DNA from: Halobellus sp. Atlit-31R | Lineage (GTDB): Archaea; Halobacteriota; Halobacteria; Halobacteriales; Haloferacaceae | DNA: 64,000 nt | Assembly: GCA_003665935.1 (NCBI GenBank) | Contig: QPLR01000002.1 | Span: 699,043 to 763,042, forward strand | Direction of reading: 5' to 3' | Shown here: positions 9,718-18,725 of the stretch, in pieces | Layout: every line of letters begins with the position of its first letter | How positions within the stretch are numbered: the stretch's first letter is position 1 | Translations under genes and position numbers: made by a program | The notes under the pieces: model-generated | Database searches by the model: none | What the model was told of the DNA's origin: nothing | What the model saw: the letters and a program-made list of their open reading frames with translations, nothing else

Positions 9718-10455
9718 ATGACAGCAAACGCGTCACTTGTCACAGGTGCGAGTTCCGGAATCGGACGCGCAACCGCGATCGAACTCGCGGCGAACGGCTA
9801 CGACGTCGCGCTCACGTCCCGATCGGACGCCGAACTCCGAGACCTCGCCGACGAGATCGAAGCGAACACCGAGTCGAGGGCGATCGCGATCCCGACCGAC
9901 GTGACCGACGAGTCGCAGGTCGACGCGATGCTCGAAGAGACGGTCGCGGAGTTTGGTCGTCTCGACGCCGTCGTGAGCAACGCCGGACTCGGGCTGAGCG
10001 GCGACGTCGAGTCGATGCCGACCGAGCACTACGAGACGATGATGGGCGTCAACTGCGACGGGATGTTCTACACCGCGCGCGGGGCGATCCCCCATCTGCG
10101 CGAAACCCGCGGTAACATCGTCTTCACCGGTAGTATCGCCGGAAAGTACCCCCGCGGCACCTCACCCGTGTACGCGGCGACGAAGTGGTGGACCCGCGGA
10201 TTCGCGCTGTCGCTGGCAGCGCAGATCGGCGACGAGGACATCGGCATCACGGTGATCAACCCCTCGGAGGTGCGCACGAACTTCAACGAACAGGAGGGCA
10301 CCGCGTTCGAGGATGCCTTCGAGGAGGGAGCGGTGTCGGAACCGGCAGACGTCGCCGACGCGGTAGTCTACGCGCTGAGTCAGTCTGAGCGCAACACCGT
10401 CGCCGAACTGGATCTGTACAGACGGGATAAACTCGAAGATATGGAACTGGGCTGA
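9718..10455 (+). CDS. Short-chain dehydrogenase/reductase
   Basis: A 245-residue SDR of the classical type. The cofactor motif TGASSGIG is at residues 8-15, NAG follows near residue 85, and the active-site YxxxK appears as YAATK near residue 152 with the catalytic Ser in TGSIAGKYP. The start at 9718 is chosen because the frame upstream (from 9634) has no SDR similarity. The most basic residue after strand 2 (TSRSDAEL) suggests NADP preference. The substrate is unknown. A second, divergent SDR lies at 57911. Confidence 0.88.
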   Translation: MTANASLVTGASSGIGRATAIELAANGYDVALTSRSDAELRDLADEIEANTESRAIAIPTDVTDESQVDAMLEETVAEFGRLDAVVSNAGLGLSGDVESMPTEHYETMMGVNCDGMFYTARGAIPHLRETRGNIVFTGSIAGKYPRGTSPVYAATKWWTRGFALSLAAQIGDEDIGITVINPSEVRTNFNEQEGTAFEDAFEEGAVSEPADVADAVVYALSQSERNTVAELDLYRRDKLEDMELG

Positions 10456-10635
10456 GCGCGCGGCGTTCTCCGACCGGCACCTCTCGTCGAGCGGCGTTTG
10501 CGTTCGAGCGACGTCCGTCCTCAAGCGACGTCCGTCGTCACTGGCCCGCCGACGTCGCGACTACCGAGCGCGGCAAAAGTGAAGAAGTGGCGGCAGATCG
10601 GTGTGTTCCGAACCGGTCGGTCAGTTCGTCGGCGC

Positions 10636-11559
10636 TTAGAGCAGCCCCGTCTTCTGGAGCTTCATCAGGTCCTCGGTGTCGAGGGTCTCGCCTTCCTTGA
10701 ACTTCTGGTAGATCTCCTCGGCCTCCTCCTTGGCGGCCTCGCGCTCCTCGGCGCGCTCGTCCTCGCGCTCCTGCTCTTCCTGCTTGTCGAGCTCGCGGAG
10801 TCGCTTCTGGACGCGGACGAAGTCCTCGTGGTGCTGGTCGGCGGCCTCCTGGGCCTCGACGAACAGCTCGTGCATCGCGTCGGCCTCGTCACGGATGTCG
10901 TCGGCCTCGCGGTAGGCCTCGATCATCTGGTTGTGATGTTCCTGGGCCTCGTCGGCGAGTTCCGTGACTTTCTGGTGGTGCTGGGACGCTTCTGAGCGGA
11001 CCTCCTCGGCCTCCTCGATGAGCTCCTCGAGTTCACCGCTGTCCTCGACTTTGTCCTTCTTCTGGCGGAGCTCCTCGCGCTTGTCCTCGATCTTCTCGAT
11101 GAGTTCGCGCTCGTCTTCCGTCGAGAGCACTTCGGTCTGCTGGCGGAACTCGAGCTGCTCGATCTCGTCTTCGAGCTCCTCGATGTCCTTGCCGTCGTCG
11201 AGCTCGAGGTCCTCCTTCATCTGCTCGACCTTGTCGAACAGCTCGTTGGCCTTCGCGTTGAGCTCGTTGCGGCTCTCCTTGTGCTCTTGGACCTGCTCGT
11301 TGAGCTCGTCGCGCTTCTCGCGGTGTTCCTGGGCCTCGTCGACCTTCTCACGCGTCTTCGCGTTCAGGTCGTCGCGCTTCGATGCGCGCTCGGAGGCCAT
11401 CTGGTTGAGCTCGTTTCGTCGGTCCCGGAGCTGTCCGGCGACCTTGATGAGTTGTCCTTTCGATCCGTTCTCGAGCTTGTCGTCGGTAAGCCCGATGTTG
11501 TCCGAATCTTTGAGTTCCTGTACGTCGTAGTCCTGAAGAACGTCTTGCTGCGTCACCAT
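10636..11559 (-). CDS. Coiled-coil protein (COG1340-like)
   Basis: A 307-residue, extremely charged protein that is predicted to be almost continuous coiled coil from residue ~35 to ~285 with Glu/Lys/Arg/Gln heptads (for example KRDELNEQVQEHKESRNEL). It has no membrane segment and no Cys. It resembles archaeal uncharacterised coiled-coil proteins of the COG1340 type, often mislabelled as phosphoserine phosphatase in databases. A short globular cap is possible at both ends (DYDVQELKDSDNIGL; EDLMKLQKTGLL). It is convergent with the SDR gene. A structural or translation-associated role has been suggested for the family; nothing here tests that. Confidence 0.8.
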   Translation of the reverse strand: MVTQQDVLQDYDVQELKDSDNIGLTDDKLENGSKGQLIKVAGQLRDRRNELNQMASERASKRDDLNAKTREKVDEAQEHREKRDELNEQVQEHKESRNELNAKANELFDKVEQMKEDLELDDGKDIEELEDEIEQLEFRQQTEVLSTEDERELIEKIEDKREELRQKKDKVEDSGELEELIEEAEEVRSEASQHHQKVTELADEAQEHHNQMIEAYREADDIRDEADAMHELFVEAQEAADQHHEDFVRVQKRLRELDKQEEQEREDERAEEREAAKEEAEEIYQKFKEGETLDTEDLMKLQKTGLL

Positions 11560-11889
11560 ACGTGATCAATCCTCGATACCATCACCGCTCCGGACCGTGG
11601 CGGCTGCTCGTCGAGCGCTGCCGACCGTGGATAAGAATTCCCGATCATTCTGCGTGCTGTGCCGCCGGAACGCCGGAGGCGTTCTGGTATCTACTTCTTG
11701 ACGTCTACCGTATATAAACCTGCCGGTGAGCGGGACGGCTGAAAACGGCTGTCACACCCCGCGAGGGTACCGTGTGAGGGGTTCTCAGTACCCAGTATGT
11801 GTATATAAGACAGATTGGTACTTTGTAACACAGTGCGCGGCGGCTCGTCGACCGAGCGAGACTTACCCGGCCGTCGCTGACGGGCACGT
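11560..11889. other. 330-bp intergenic region with two orphan TATA-like boxes
   Basis: No convincing coding frame is seen. On the plus strand there are two strong TATA-like boxes, tatataaa at 11711-11718 and tatataag at 11802-11809. A small inverted repeat, gggtac/gtaccc, with a 17-nt loop lies between them (11765-11793). The second box is 81 bp before the DUF371 start, too far for a leaderless transcript. Either that gene has a leader or a small RNA is made here. Confidence 0.4.
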
Positions 11890-12336
11890 ATGCCACAGCG
11901 AGAGGTCGTCCGCGCACGCGGGCACGAGAACGTGACAGGCGAGCACACCAGTACGTTCGAGGTGACGAGCGACGACTGGCTCACGCCCGCCGGCGACTGC
12001 ATCCTCGCCGTCGACGCGGACCGCGTCCCGTCCGATTTCGACGAGGCGTTCGTCGAAGCCTGCCAGGACCCCGCAGCGACGATCACGACCACACTGACAG
12101 CCACGACCGACGAGGGCGACACCTACACTGAGACGGTGACCGGTCGCGGCCACCCCGAACTGTCCTTCGAGAACGAGCGCAGCCACGTCGGGCGGACCAG
12201 CGACTACGTCGACGACCGGACCGTCGTCGTCGGTGCCGACGCCGCCGCATCCGACTTCGACCGCGGGCTCGTCGACGCGCTTGCGAACGGGGCCGAGGTT
12301 CGGTTCGACTTGGTCGTCGAGCGCGACGCGGACTGA
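11890..12336 (+). CDS. DUF371 family protein
   Basis: A 148-residue protein matching the archaeal DUF371 family: it begins REVVRARGHENVTGEH, which is the conserved opening of the family, and continues with a two-lobed beta-rich body (TSDDWLTPAGDCILAVDAD; VVVGADAAASDFDRGLVDAL) that looks like an internal duplication. The function is unknown. It contains two Cys and no signal peptide, so it is cytoplasmic. It precedes the endonuclease III gene by 41 bp in the same direction and may be cotranscribed, which is the only contextual hint. Confidence 0.8.
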   Translation: MPQREVVRARGHENVTGEHTSTFEVTSDDWLTPAGDCILAVDADRVPSDFDEAFVEACQDPAATITTTLTATTDEGDTYTETVTGRGHPELSFENERSHVGRTSDYVDDRTVVVGADAAASDFDRGLVDALANGAEVRFDLVVERDAD

Positions 12337-12377
12337 TCGGCCGACGGCTTTTTTCTCACACCGGCGAAGGTTCGAGT

Positions 12378-13181
12378 ATGCCCGAGGAACCGCCGGAGAA
12401 CATCAGCAGTGGCGTGGACGAGAGCGCGACCGCGGTGTTCGAGGCCGGCACGACCGGAACGCGGGCGGAGGCGGTCGTCGACGAACTCGGTGGGCTCTAC
12501 TGGCAGAAGACCTACGGCGGGAAAGACGCCTTCGAGTCACTCGTTCGGACCATTCTCTCGCAGAACACCAGCGACGTCGCGAGCCAGCCCGCCCACGACG
12601 CGTTGATGAAGCGGTACGGCGGCGACGGCGACCTCGCGGCCGCGCTCGCCGGCGCCGAGCAGTCCGAGCTCGCCGAGACCATCTCCTCGGCCGGCCTCTA
12701 CAACCAGAAGTCGGAGATGATCGTCGGCGCGGCCGAGCGGATCTGTGAGGAGTACGGCGGCGCAGACGGGTTCGACGCGTTCGTTCGAGAGGACGCGCCC
12801 TCGGAGGTCCGGCAGCGCCTGCTCGACATCCACGGCGTCGGACCGAAGACGGCAGACTGCGTGCTGCTCTTCGCGGGCGGCCGCGACGGCGTCTTCCCCG
12901 TCGACACGCACGTTCACCGCATCGCGCGCCGGATGGGGCTGGCTCCCGCCGACGCCGATCACGAGACCGTCAGGGAGCATCTGGAAGCCGAGGTCCCCGC
13001 CGAGAAGTGCGGCTTCGGACATACGGCGATGATCCAGTTCGGCCGCGAGTACTGCACGGCTCGGTCGCCCGCGTGTCTCGATGGCCCCGAGGCGTGTCCC
13101 CTGTACGACCTGTGCGACCGCGTCGGCGTCGACGAAGTCGAAGAGACGGTCGTCGATCCGAGCGACGTCGCGGGCGACTGA
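12378..13181 (+). CDS. nth: Endonuclease III, HhH-GPD DNA glycosylase/AP lyase
   Basis: A 267-residue base-excision repair enzyme that removes oxidised pyrimidines and cleaves at the abasic site. The helix-hairpin-helix LLDIHGVGPKTADCVLL contains the catalytic Lys of the GPKTAD motif, and the catalytic Asp is in FPVDTHVHR. The C-terminal Cys loop has four Cys in C-x6-C-x6-C-x5-C order (from CTARSPAC to CPLYDLC), fitting the 4Fe-4S cluster of the family. There is an N-terminal acidic extension of about 30 residues compared with the bacterial enzyme, common in haloarchaea. Confidence 0.92.
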   Translation: MPEEPPENISSGVDESATAVFEAGTTGTRAEAVVDELGGLYWQKTYGGKDAFESLVRTILSQNTSDVASQPAHDALMKRYGGDGDLAAALAGAEQSELAETISSAGLYNQKSEMIVGAAERICEEYGGADGFDAFVREDAPSEVRQRLLDIHGVGPKTADCVLLFAGGRDGVFPVDTHVHRIARRMGLAPADADHETVREHLEAEVPAEKCGFGHTAMIQFGREYCTARSPACLDGPEACPLYDLCDRVGVDEVEETVVDPSDVAGD

Positions 13182-13218
13182 CGGCGCGAGCCCGGCCGCG
13201 GCGTTCCCGGACGCCGGG

Positions 13219-13707
13219 TCAGCAGTCCCGCGTGTCGACGCCGGAGACCGGCCCGTCGGTCGGCTCGTACGTCGAGTCGCCGATCGAGTCCGAGAACATC
13301 GGGAGCGAGAATCGGTAGTCGAAGAGGATCGCGAACTGGTCCCAGACGCCGTCGGGCGAGACGGACTCGGGGTCACCCTCGAAGACGACGCCGGTCCGGA
13401 GTTCGATGATCTCGGAGCCGACTGCGACGCCCTCCGCGGCCAGTCCCAGCGCGCTCGGTGGTGCGGGGCTCGTAAAGAGCGACGTGTGGACGGTCACGTT
13501 GATGTGGGGGTTGCCGTCCCCGATCGTGAGATCGTAGCCGCTGTCGGGGAAGCAACGCCGGTCGTCCGCCGCCGGAGCGGCCCCGGCGTCGCCGCTCGAT
13601 TGGGCGGCGACCGGTACGGCGGCGACGGCAGAGCCGACAACGAGAAGCGCGGCAAAGATAGCGAACGAGCGAATCAGGACCAAATCGGACGCTCGGCGGA
13701 AACCCAT
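13219..13707 (-). CDS. Secreted hypothetical protein
   Basis: A 162-residue protein of unknown function. The start at 13707 (MGFRRASDLVLIRSF) gives a clean signal peptide: basic n-region, a hydrophobic h-region at residues 14-36 and a probable cut after AAVPVAAQ. The mature part is acidic with three Cys (ADDRRCFPDSG and TRDC at the very end) and a beta-rich appearance (NPHINVTVHTSLF). The last residue is Cys, which suggests a closing disulfide in the exported protein. It is convergent with nth, with a 37-bp gap. The longer frame upstream overlaps mgsA and is rejected. Confidence 0.65.
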   Translation of the reverse strand: MGFRRASDLVLIRSFAIFAALLVVGSAVAAVPVAAQSSGDAGAAPAADDRRCFPDSGYDLTIGDGNPHINVTVHTSLFTSPAPPSALGLAAEGVAVGSEIIELRTGVVFEGDPESVSPDGVWDQFAILFDYRFSLPMFSDSIGDSTYEPTDGPVSGVDTRDC

Positions 13708-13801
13708 ACGGCAGTGTTGCGCCGGTTTTGGATTAAGTTTCGGGGCGCAGTTCTCAGCGCTGAGACCGTCACGGCCGTCGGCCGTCGGTGCGAGACTGCG
13801 G

Positions 13802-14188
13802 CTACGCGGACCTGGCGTCGAGCCCGCGGAGGAGTTCGTCGAGCACGGCGTCCGCACTCGCGAGGTTCGTCGCCAGTGGGATCTCGTGGACGTCGCAGAT
13901 CCGAAGCAGTGCGGTGATGTCGGGCTCGTGCGGCTGAGCGGTCAGGGGATCGCGAAGGAAGATCACGCCGTCGCAGTTCTCGTCGGCGATCTCGGCTCCG
14001 ATCTGCATATCGCCGCCGATCGGCCCGGACTGCTTGCGCTCGACGTCCAGCCCCGTCGCCTCCCGCAGGCGCTTGCCGGTGGTGCCGGTGGCCATCAGGT
14101 CGAACTGTTCGAGATCGTCGCGGCGGTTCCGGGCGAACGCGACGATGTCGGGTTTCTTCTCGTCGTGGGCGATCAGTGCGAGACGCAT
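13802..14188 (-). CDS. mgsA: Methylglyoxal synthase
   Basis: A 128-residue enzyme that converts dihydroxyacetone phosphate to methylglyoxal and phosphate, an overflow bypass of lower glycolysis. Family marks are [16 protein letters not shown] at the start, [10 protein letters not shown] (phosphate binding) near residue 32, [10 protein letters not shown] around residue 55 and the catalytic [14 protein letters not shown] near residue 78. The length is slightly shorter than the E. coli protein (152 residues). It stands alone between the secreted protein and aCPSF1, all three leftward. Regulation is not visible in the sequence. Confidence 0.92.
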   Translation of the reverse strand: MRLALIAHDEKKPDIVAFARNRRDDLEQFDLMATGTTGKRLREATGLDVERKQSGPIGGDMQIGAEIADENCDGVIFLRDPLTAQPHEPDITALLRICDVHEIPLATNLASADAVLDELLRGLDARSA

Positions 14189-14315
14189 ACGGCCGGTCCA
14201 CGGCCGAGCAGTAATAAGCTTCCTACGGCGATCGTGTAGGTCTCAGCGCCGCCGACCGTGACTGGCTGGCCGGCAGCCCGAGCAGCGAGTCGGCTTCCGA
14301 CCCCGTGGTCTACAG

Positions 14316-14360
14316 ACGAGCAAGGCGAATGCCTCGGGGCTTGTCTCCGAGGTACTTCAC
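14316..14360. mobile_element. Possible right-end remnant of an IS200/IS605 (IS1341, TnpB-type) element
   Basis: The sequence contains an 8-bp stem with one G-T pair and loop cttgt (cctcgggg/ctccgagg, 14332-14352), followed by tacttcac at 14353-14360. From memory this hairpin plus TACTTCAC resembles the right ends of haloarchaeal IS1341-type elements, where the TnpB-guide RNA scaffold is encoded. No tnpB gene is present. The element end supplies the TGA stop codon of the neighbouring aCPSF1 gene. A simple terminator hairpin is the alternative. Confidence 0.35.
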
Positions 14361-16276
14361 AGGAAGCGGAACGTCTCGAGGTTCTTCGGCGCGAACGTCC
14401 GCAGGTGGTAGTCGTGGTACAGCCCCGACGAGAGATCCTGGACGGAGCGCTCGTCGCCGTGGACACAGAGGATCTTCTCCGGGCGGGGGTTCATCGTCTT
14501 CACGAAGTTCTCGAGTCCCTGTCGGTCGGCGTGTCCGGAGAAGCCGTCGACGGTCGCGACGTCCATCTCCAGTTTCAGCGTGTCCGAGCGCCCGACGCGG
14601 TCGCCCTCGATCGGGATCTCGTCCCAGCCGTTCTGGATGCGTCGGCCGAACGTCCCCTGCGCTTGGTAGCCGACGAAGATGAGCTGGGAGTCCGGGTCGG
14701 GGCCGATGTGGCGGAGCCAGGACATGATCGGGCCGCCGGTGACCATCCCCGACGTCGAGAGGACGATCGCGGGGTCGCCGTCGGCGACCTCCTGGCGCTC
14801 GTCGTCGCCGCCGTCGATGTGGTTGAACTCGTCGGCGAGGAAGGGGTTCTCGTCCTCGTGGAAGATCCGGTCTCTGAGGTCGTCGCGGAGGTACTCGGGG
14901 TAGGTCGTGTGGATCGCGGTCGCCTCCCAGATCATCCCGTCGAGGTGGACGGGCATACTGGGGATCTTGCCGGTCCGCATCGCCTCCTCGAGAACGAGCA
15001 TCAGCTCCTGGGAGCGGCCGACGGCGAAGGCGGGAATGACGACCTTGCCGCCGCGGTCGTGCGTCTCGTTGATGATGTCGAGCAGCTGTCGCTCTGAGTC
15101 CTCCTGGTCGGTCTGGTAGTCGTCGCGGCCGCCGTACGTCGACTCCAAGACGAGCGTCTCCACGCGCGGGAAGTCGTTGACCGCGCCGTTGAACAGCCGG
15201 GTGTCCTCGTAGTGGATGTCGCCGGAGAACGCGACGTTGTAGAGCCCGTCGCCGATGTGGAAGTGCGAGACCGCGGAGCCGAGGATGTGGCCGGCGTTGT
15301 GGAACGTGAGCTTCACGTCGGGCGCGACATCCGTGACGTCGCCGTACTCGAGCGGGATCGTGTGTTTGATCGCCTCGCGGACCATCTCGGAGTCGTACGG
15401 CGGCGTCCGGCCCTCCTTGGCGGCGACGTCGAGGTAGTCAAGCTGCAGCAGGCCCATCAGATCCCGGGTCGGCTCGGTCGTGTAGATCGGGCCGTCGTAG
15501 CCGTACTTGTAGAGCAGCGGGACGAGCGCCGAGTGGTCGAGGTGGGCGTGCGTCAGTACCACCGCGTCGAGGGAGTTCGCGCCCGAGCCGAGCGCCTCCG
15601 GCACCTGCAGATACGGCACGTCGTCGGAGCCGGGCTTGTCGCCGCAGTCGATGAGGATGCGCGTCTCGGCCGTCGAGAGGATGAACGCGGCGCGGCCGAC
15701 CTCGCGGCAGCAGCCGAGCGTGGTGATGCGGACCCACTGCTCGTCGGCGAGCTCCTCGCGGTGGATCTGTCGGCCGACGCGTTCGAGGATCTGGCGGCGG
15801 TCGTCGCGTTCCTGCTTGAGGAAGTTGCGGACGTTCGACACCGTCGACGACTCGATCGGCGGGGTTCGCACGACCTCGGGCGTCCAGCCGACTTCCTGGG
15901 TGATCTCGCGCAGCGTCGCGCCGTGACGGCCGATGACCATCCCCGGCTTTTGGGCCTCGATGACGACCTCGCCGGTGTCCTCGTGGAAGTCGAGGTCGGT
16001 GACGCCGGCCTCTTCGGGGATCACCTCGCGGATGCGGTCGCGGGCCCGATCCGGCGGCGAGAGCGCCGACGGGTCGGGACGGACGGTGATTCGCTTGCGG
16101 AGCTTCCCCGCGAGGTCCCGGACGAGATCACCGTTCTGGGCGAACCGCTTCGGGTCGCGCGTGTAGATGACCAGTTCCGGACCTTCGTAGGTGACGTCCG
16201 ACACCGAGATGTCGGTCGGCAGCTCCGCCGTGATCTCTGCTTTCAACTCCTCGAGTTGCGTATCTACTGAACTCAT
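14357..16276 (-). CDS. Beta-CASP ribonuclease aCPSF1, transcription termination factor
   Basis: A 639-residue archaeal CPSF73-like nuclease. Two KH-type domains occupy the N-terminal ~180 residues, with GMVIGRHGATLREIT as the second GxxG loop. Then come the metallo-beta-lactamase domain with the zinc motif THAHLDH near residue 245, GHILGSA and the beta-CASP insertion, and the C-terminal motif CVHGDE. Established work on archaeal aCPSF1 shows that it cleaves nascent RNA at U-rich 3' ends and terminates transcription genome-wide. The length is standard. Its stop codon lies inside the possible IS remnant, so the last few residues (LETFRFL) sit right at that junction yet look intact. Confidence 0.94.
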   Translation of the reverse strand: MSSVDTQLEELKAEITAELPTDISVSDVTYEGPELVIYTRDPKRFAQNGDLVRDLAGKLRKRITVRPDPSALSPPDRARDRIREVIPEEAGVTDLDFHEDTGEVVIEAQKPGMVIGRHGATLREITQEVGWTPEVVRTPPIESSTVSNVRNFLKQERDDRRQILERVGRQIHREELADEQWVRITTLGCCREVGRAAFILSTAETRILIDCGDKPGSDDVPYLQVPEALGSGANSLDAVVLTHAHLDHSALVPLLYKYGYDGPIYTTEPTRDLMGLLQLDYLDVAAKEGRTPPYDSEMVREAIKHTIPLEYGDVTDVAPDVKLTFHNAGHILGSAVSHFHIGDGLYNVAFSGDIHYEDTRLFNGAVNDFPRVETLVLESTYGGRDDYQTDQEDSERQLLDIINETHDRGGKVVIPAFAVGRSQELMLVLEEAMRTGKIPSMPVHLDGMIWEATAIHTTYPEYLRDDLRDRIFHEDENPFLADEFNHIDGGDDERQEVADGDPAIVLSTSGMVTGGPIMSWLRHIGPDPDSQLIFVGYQAQGTFGRRIQNGWDEIPIEGDRVGRSDTLKLEMDVATVDGFSGHADRQGLENFVKTMNPRPEKILCVHGDERSVQDLSSGLYHDYHLRTFAPKNLETFRFL

Positions 16277-16491
16277 AACTGAGAGCGTTCCGTCGTGACC
16301 GTCGCGGACGGACGATCGATCGGGGTACCCGTCTCCTGAAGCGGAACCGGCAGTGCGAACACTTCGTCGGTACGGCAGTACGACGATGTCGCGTGAGAGA
16401 GCATAGGACGACGTTGTGAACGGCTATCTCTGCGGTTCTGGCTGCGAAGAGGCAGGGAGAACCCGCTTGGTCCAGAGTACTTCGGCCGGCG

Positions 16492-16499
16492 TATAAAAG
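16492..16499 (+). promoter_or_regulatory. TATA box upstream of the 16541 gene
   Basis: A perfect tataaaag octamer lies 42-49 nt before the ATG at 16541, which predicts a leader of about 15 nt. On the minus strand the same block reads CTTTTATA, but aCPSF1 starts more than 200 bp away. Confidence 0.55.
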
Positions 16500-16540
16500 C
16501 CTTCGCAAAGTCGAAACCCCGCGGGGTCGTCGAGTCCGGT

Positions 16541-17032
16541 ATGAACGTCACTCCGGAGCGTGTCGCCGCCGAGGCCGTGTGGGTCACAGAACGATGCGAC
16601 CACGTCGTGCCGATCGTCAACGAGACGCGGCAGCGCCTCGCCAGCGAGTTCGAGACGACCGTCTCGACGGTCGCGCCGGAGGCGTACCGTGAGGAAGTCA
16701 AGCGCGTCTTCGCCGACGGCGACGTCGCCGTCAACGTCGCCGCGTACGTCGGCCTCCTCCGCGGGCTGGACGTCGCCGACGACTACCCCGGCTTCGTCGT
16801 CGACGAGGTGCTCGGCCGGGAGCTCGCGGCCACGATTGCCGGCGGCGCGCCGCTGTCGATCCTCGCGCAGGCGACGTTTCACTACGCCGACGTGCTGACG
16901 CACTCGGACGGCGGTGCCGGGCTCGACGACCTCGATGCGGCGCTGGCGGCGGGGTTCCAGACCCGACTTCCGGGGTGGGACTGGCAGGAGACCGAGAGTC
17001 CCTTCGCGGTCGACCCCGGAGCGCTGGAGTGA
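16541..17032 (+). CDS. Hypothetical protein (conserved haloarchaeal appearance)
   Basis: A 163-residue acidic, all-helical protein that I do not recognise. It has no signal peptide, no membrane segment and a single Cys (residue 19). The sequence is Val/Ala-rich with a possible helical bundle (EAYREEVKRVFADGDVAVNVAAYVGLLRGL) and ends in an acidic tail. It lies 109 bp upstream of proS in the same direction, but proS has its own TATA box, so they are probably separate units. Codon use is typical of the chromosome, which argues that this is a resident gene. Confidence 0.7.
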   Translation: MNVTPERVAAEAVWVTERCDHVVPIVNETRQRLASEFETTVSTVAPEAYREEVKRVFADGDVAVNVAAYVGLLRGLDVADDYPGFVVDEVLGRELAATIAGGAPLSILAQATFHYADVLTHSDGGAGLDDLDAALAAGFQTRLPGWDWQETESPFAVDPGALE

Positions 17033-17109
17033 GCGGCCCGGAGGATCGCGGCGCACTGCAGCGACCGACCGAATCCCGAGAGACGCAGCGCTAGCCACCC
17101 TATCAGGGG

Positions 17110-17116
17110 ATTTAAG
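17110..17116 (+). promoter_or_regulatory. TATA-like box of proS
   Basis: The heptamer atttaag lies 26-32 nt before the proS ATG at 17142, the right distance for a leaderless transcript. Confidence 0.5.
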
Positions 17117-17141
17117 ACGGCCCTGAGGCTCGAACTACGTA

Positions 17142-18608
17142 ATGAGCGACGACCAGGAACTCGGCATCACCGAGTCGAAGGAATACAACACCGGCGAGTG
17201 GTACGCCGAAGTCGTCCAGAAGGCCGGCCTCGCGAACTACGCGCCCGAAGGGATGAGCGGGTTCATCGTCACCCGCCCCCGCGCGTACGAACTCTGGGAG
17301 CGCATCCAGGGACACCTCGACGGCCTGTTCAAAGACACCGGCGTCCAGAACGCCTACTTCCCGCTTTTCATCCCCGAAAGCTACCTCGAACGCGAGAAGG
17401 ACATCGTCGAGGGCTTCGATCCCGAGGTCGCGTGGGTCGAGCGCGCCGGCAATCAGGAGCTCGAAGAGCCGCTGGCCGTCCGCCCGACCTCCGAGTCGAT
17501 CATCACGCCGTACATCTCCCAGTGGGTGCGGAGTCACCGGGACCTCCCGCTGCGTGTGAACCAGTGGGCGTCGGTCGTCCGCTGGGAGGCGACGGAGACG
17601 AAGCCGTTCTTCCGGACGAAGGAGTTCCTCTGGCAGGAGGGCCACACCGCGCACGCGACCCGCGATGACGCCTGGGCGGAGACGACGCGACGCCTCGACC
17701 AGTACGAGGCCACCTACGAGGACCTGCTCGCGATGCCGGTTCTCCGCGGTGCGAAGCCCGAACACGACAAGTTCCCCGGTGCGGACACGACGACGACGGT
17801 CGAGGCACTGATGCCGGACGGTAAGTCCGTGCAGGGCGCGACCTCCCACTATCTGGGCACCTCCTTCGCGGAGGCGTTCGACATCACCTACACCGACGAG
17901 GACGAGGAGTCCCAGATCGCACACACGACCTCGTGGGGGCTCTCCTGGCGGGCGCTCGGTGCGCTGATTATGACCCACTCGGACGATCAGGGGCTCGTCC
18001 TCCCGCCGGCGATCGCGCCCGAACAGCTCGTCATCGTCCCGATCTGGCAGGCCGACACGAAGGAGAACGTCCTCGAGTACGCCGAAGAGATCGCCGCGGA
18101 GCTCGAAGCCGCCGGCGTCCGCGTCGAGCTCGACGACCGCGACGAGCGCAACCCCGGCTTCAAGTTCAACGAGTGGGAGCTGAAGGGCGTCCCCGTACGG
18201 ATGGAGATCGGCCCCAACGAGGCCGACGACGGGACGGTCACCCTCGTCCACCGACCCGACGGGGAGTCGACCGAGGAGGACCGCGAGGGGATCGTCGAGA
18301 CCGTCGAGTCGCACTTCGACGAGGTGTACGCGAAACTGTACGCCGTCGCCGAGGAGAACCTCGAAGAGAACGTCCGCGAGGCCGGCGACCGCGCGGAGAT
18401 CCTGGGCACGATCGGTCAACACGGCGGCTACGTCAAGGCACCGTGGTGCGGCGACGAGGCGTGTGAAGCGGAGATCAAAGAGCAGATCGCCGCCGAGATC
18501 GTGATGGTGCCGCTCGACGACGCCGAGGCGGAGATCCACCACGACGAGGACTGTGCGATCTGTGAGGAGTCGGCCGAGGAGACGGCGTACTTCGCGAAGT
18601 CGTACTGA
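17142..18608 (+). CDS. proS: Prolyl-tRNA synthetase, archaeal/eukaryotic type
   Basis: A 488-residue class II synthetase that charges tRNA-Pro. Motif 1 lies in the region RPRAYELWERIQ, motif 2 is RWEATETKPFFRTKEFLWQ near residue 147, and motif 3 is GLSWRALGALIMTHSDDQG near residue 268. The anticodon-binding domain follows, and the C-terminal zinc-like domain has Cys residues at WCGDEACE and CAICEES and ends in Tyr, a conserved feature of archaeal-type ProRS. There is no bacterial editing insertion, which identifies the archaeal form. Confidence 0.96.
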   Translation: MSDDQELGITESKEYNTGEWYAEVVQKAGLANYAPEGMSGFIVTRPRAYELWERIQGHLDGLFKDTGVQNAYFPLFIPESYLEREKDIVEGFDPEVAWVERAGNQELEEPLAVRPTSESIITPYISQWVRSHRDLPLRVNQWASVVRWEATETKPFFRTKEFLWQEGHTAHATRDDAWAETTRRLDQYEATYEDLLAMPVLRGAKPEHDKFPGADTTTTVEALMPDGKSVQGATSHYLGTSFAEAFDITYTDEDEESQIAHTTSWGLSWRALGALIMTHSDDQGLVLPPAIAPEQLVIVPIWQADTKENVLEYAEEIAAELEAAGVRVELDDRDERNPGFKFNEWELKGVPVRMEIGPNEADDGTVTLVHRPDGESTEEDREGIVETVESHFDEVYAKLYAVAEENLEENVREAGDRAEILGTIGQHGGYVKAPWCGDEACEAEIKEQIAAEIVMVPLDDAEAEIHHDEDCAICEESAEETAYFAKSY

Positions 18609-18694
18609 GCAGGCCGGGTTTTCATCCGCGCCGGCCATCCGCGTCAGCCACTCGTCGGACGTCCGTCGGTCAGATCGCTAGAACGTCCCACAAC

Positions 18695-18701
18695 GCTTTA
18701 C
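18695..18701 (+). promoter_or_regulatory. TATA-like box of dacZ
   Basis: The heptamer gctttac lies 25-31 nt before the ATG at 18726. It is weaker than others in this window but properly placed. Confidence 0.35.
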
Positions 18702-18725
18702 AGCGCCGGGAGAATAGCGGTACCA

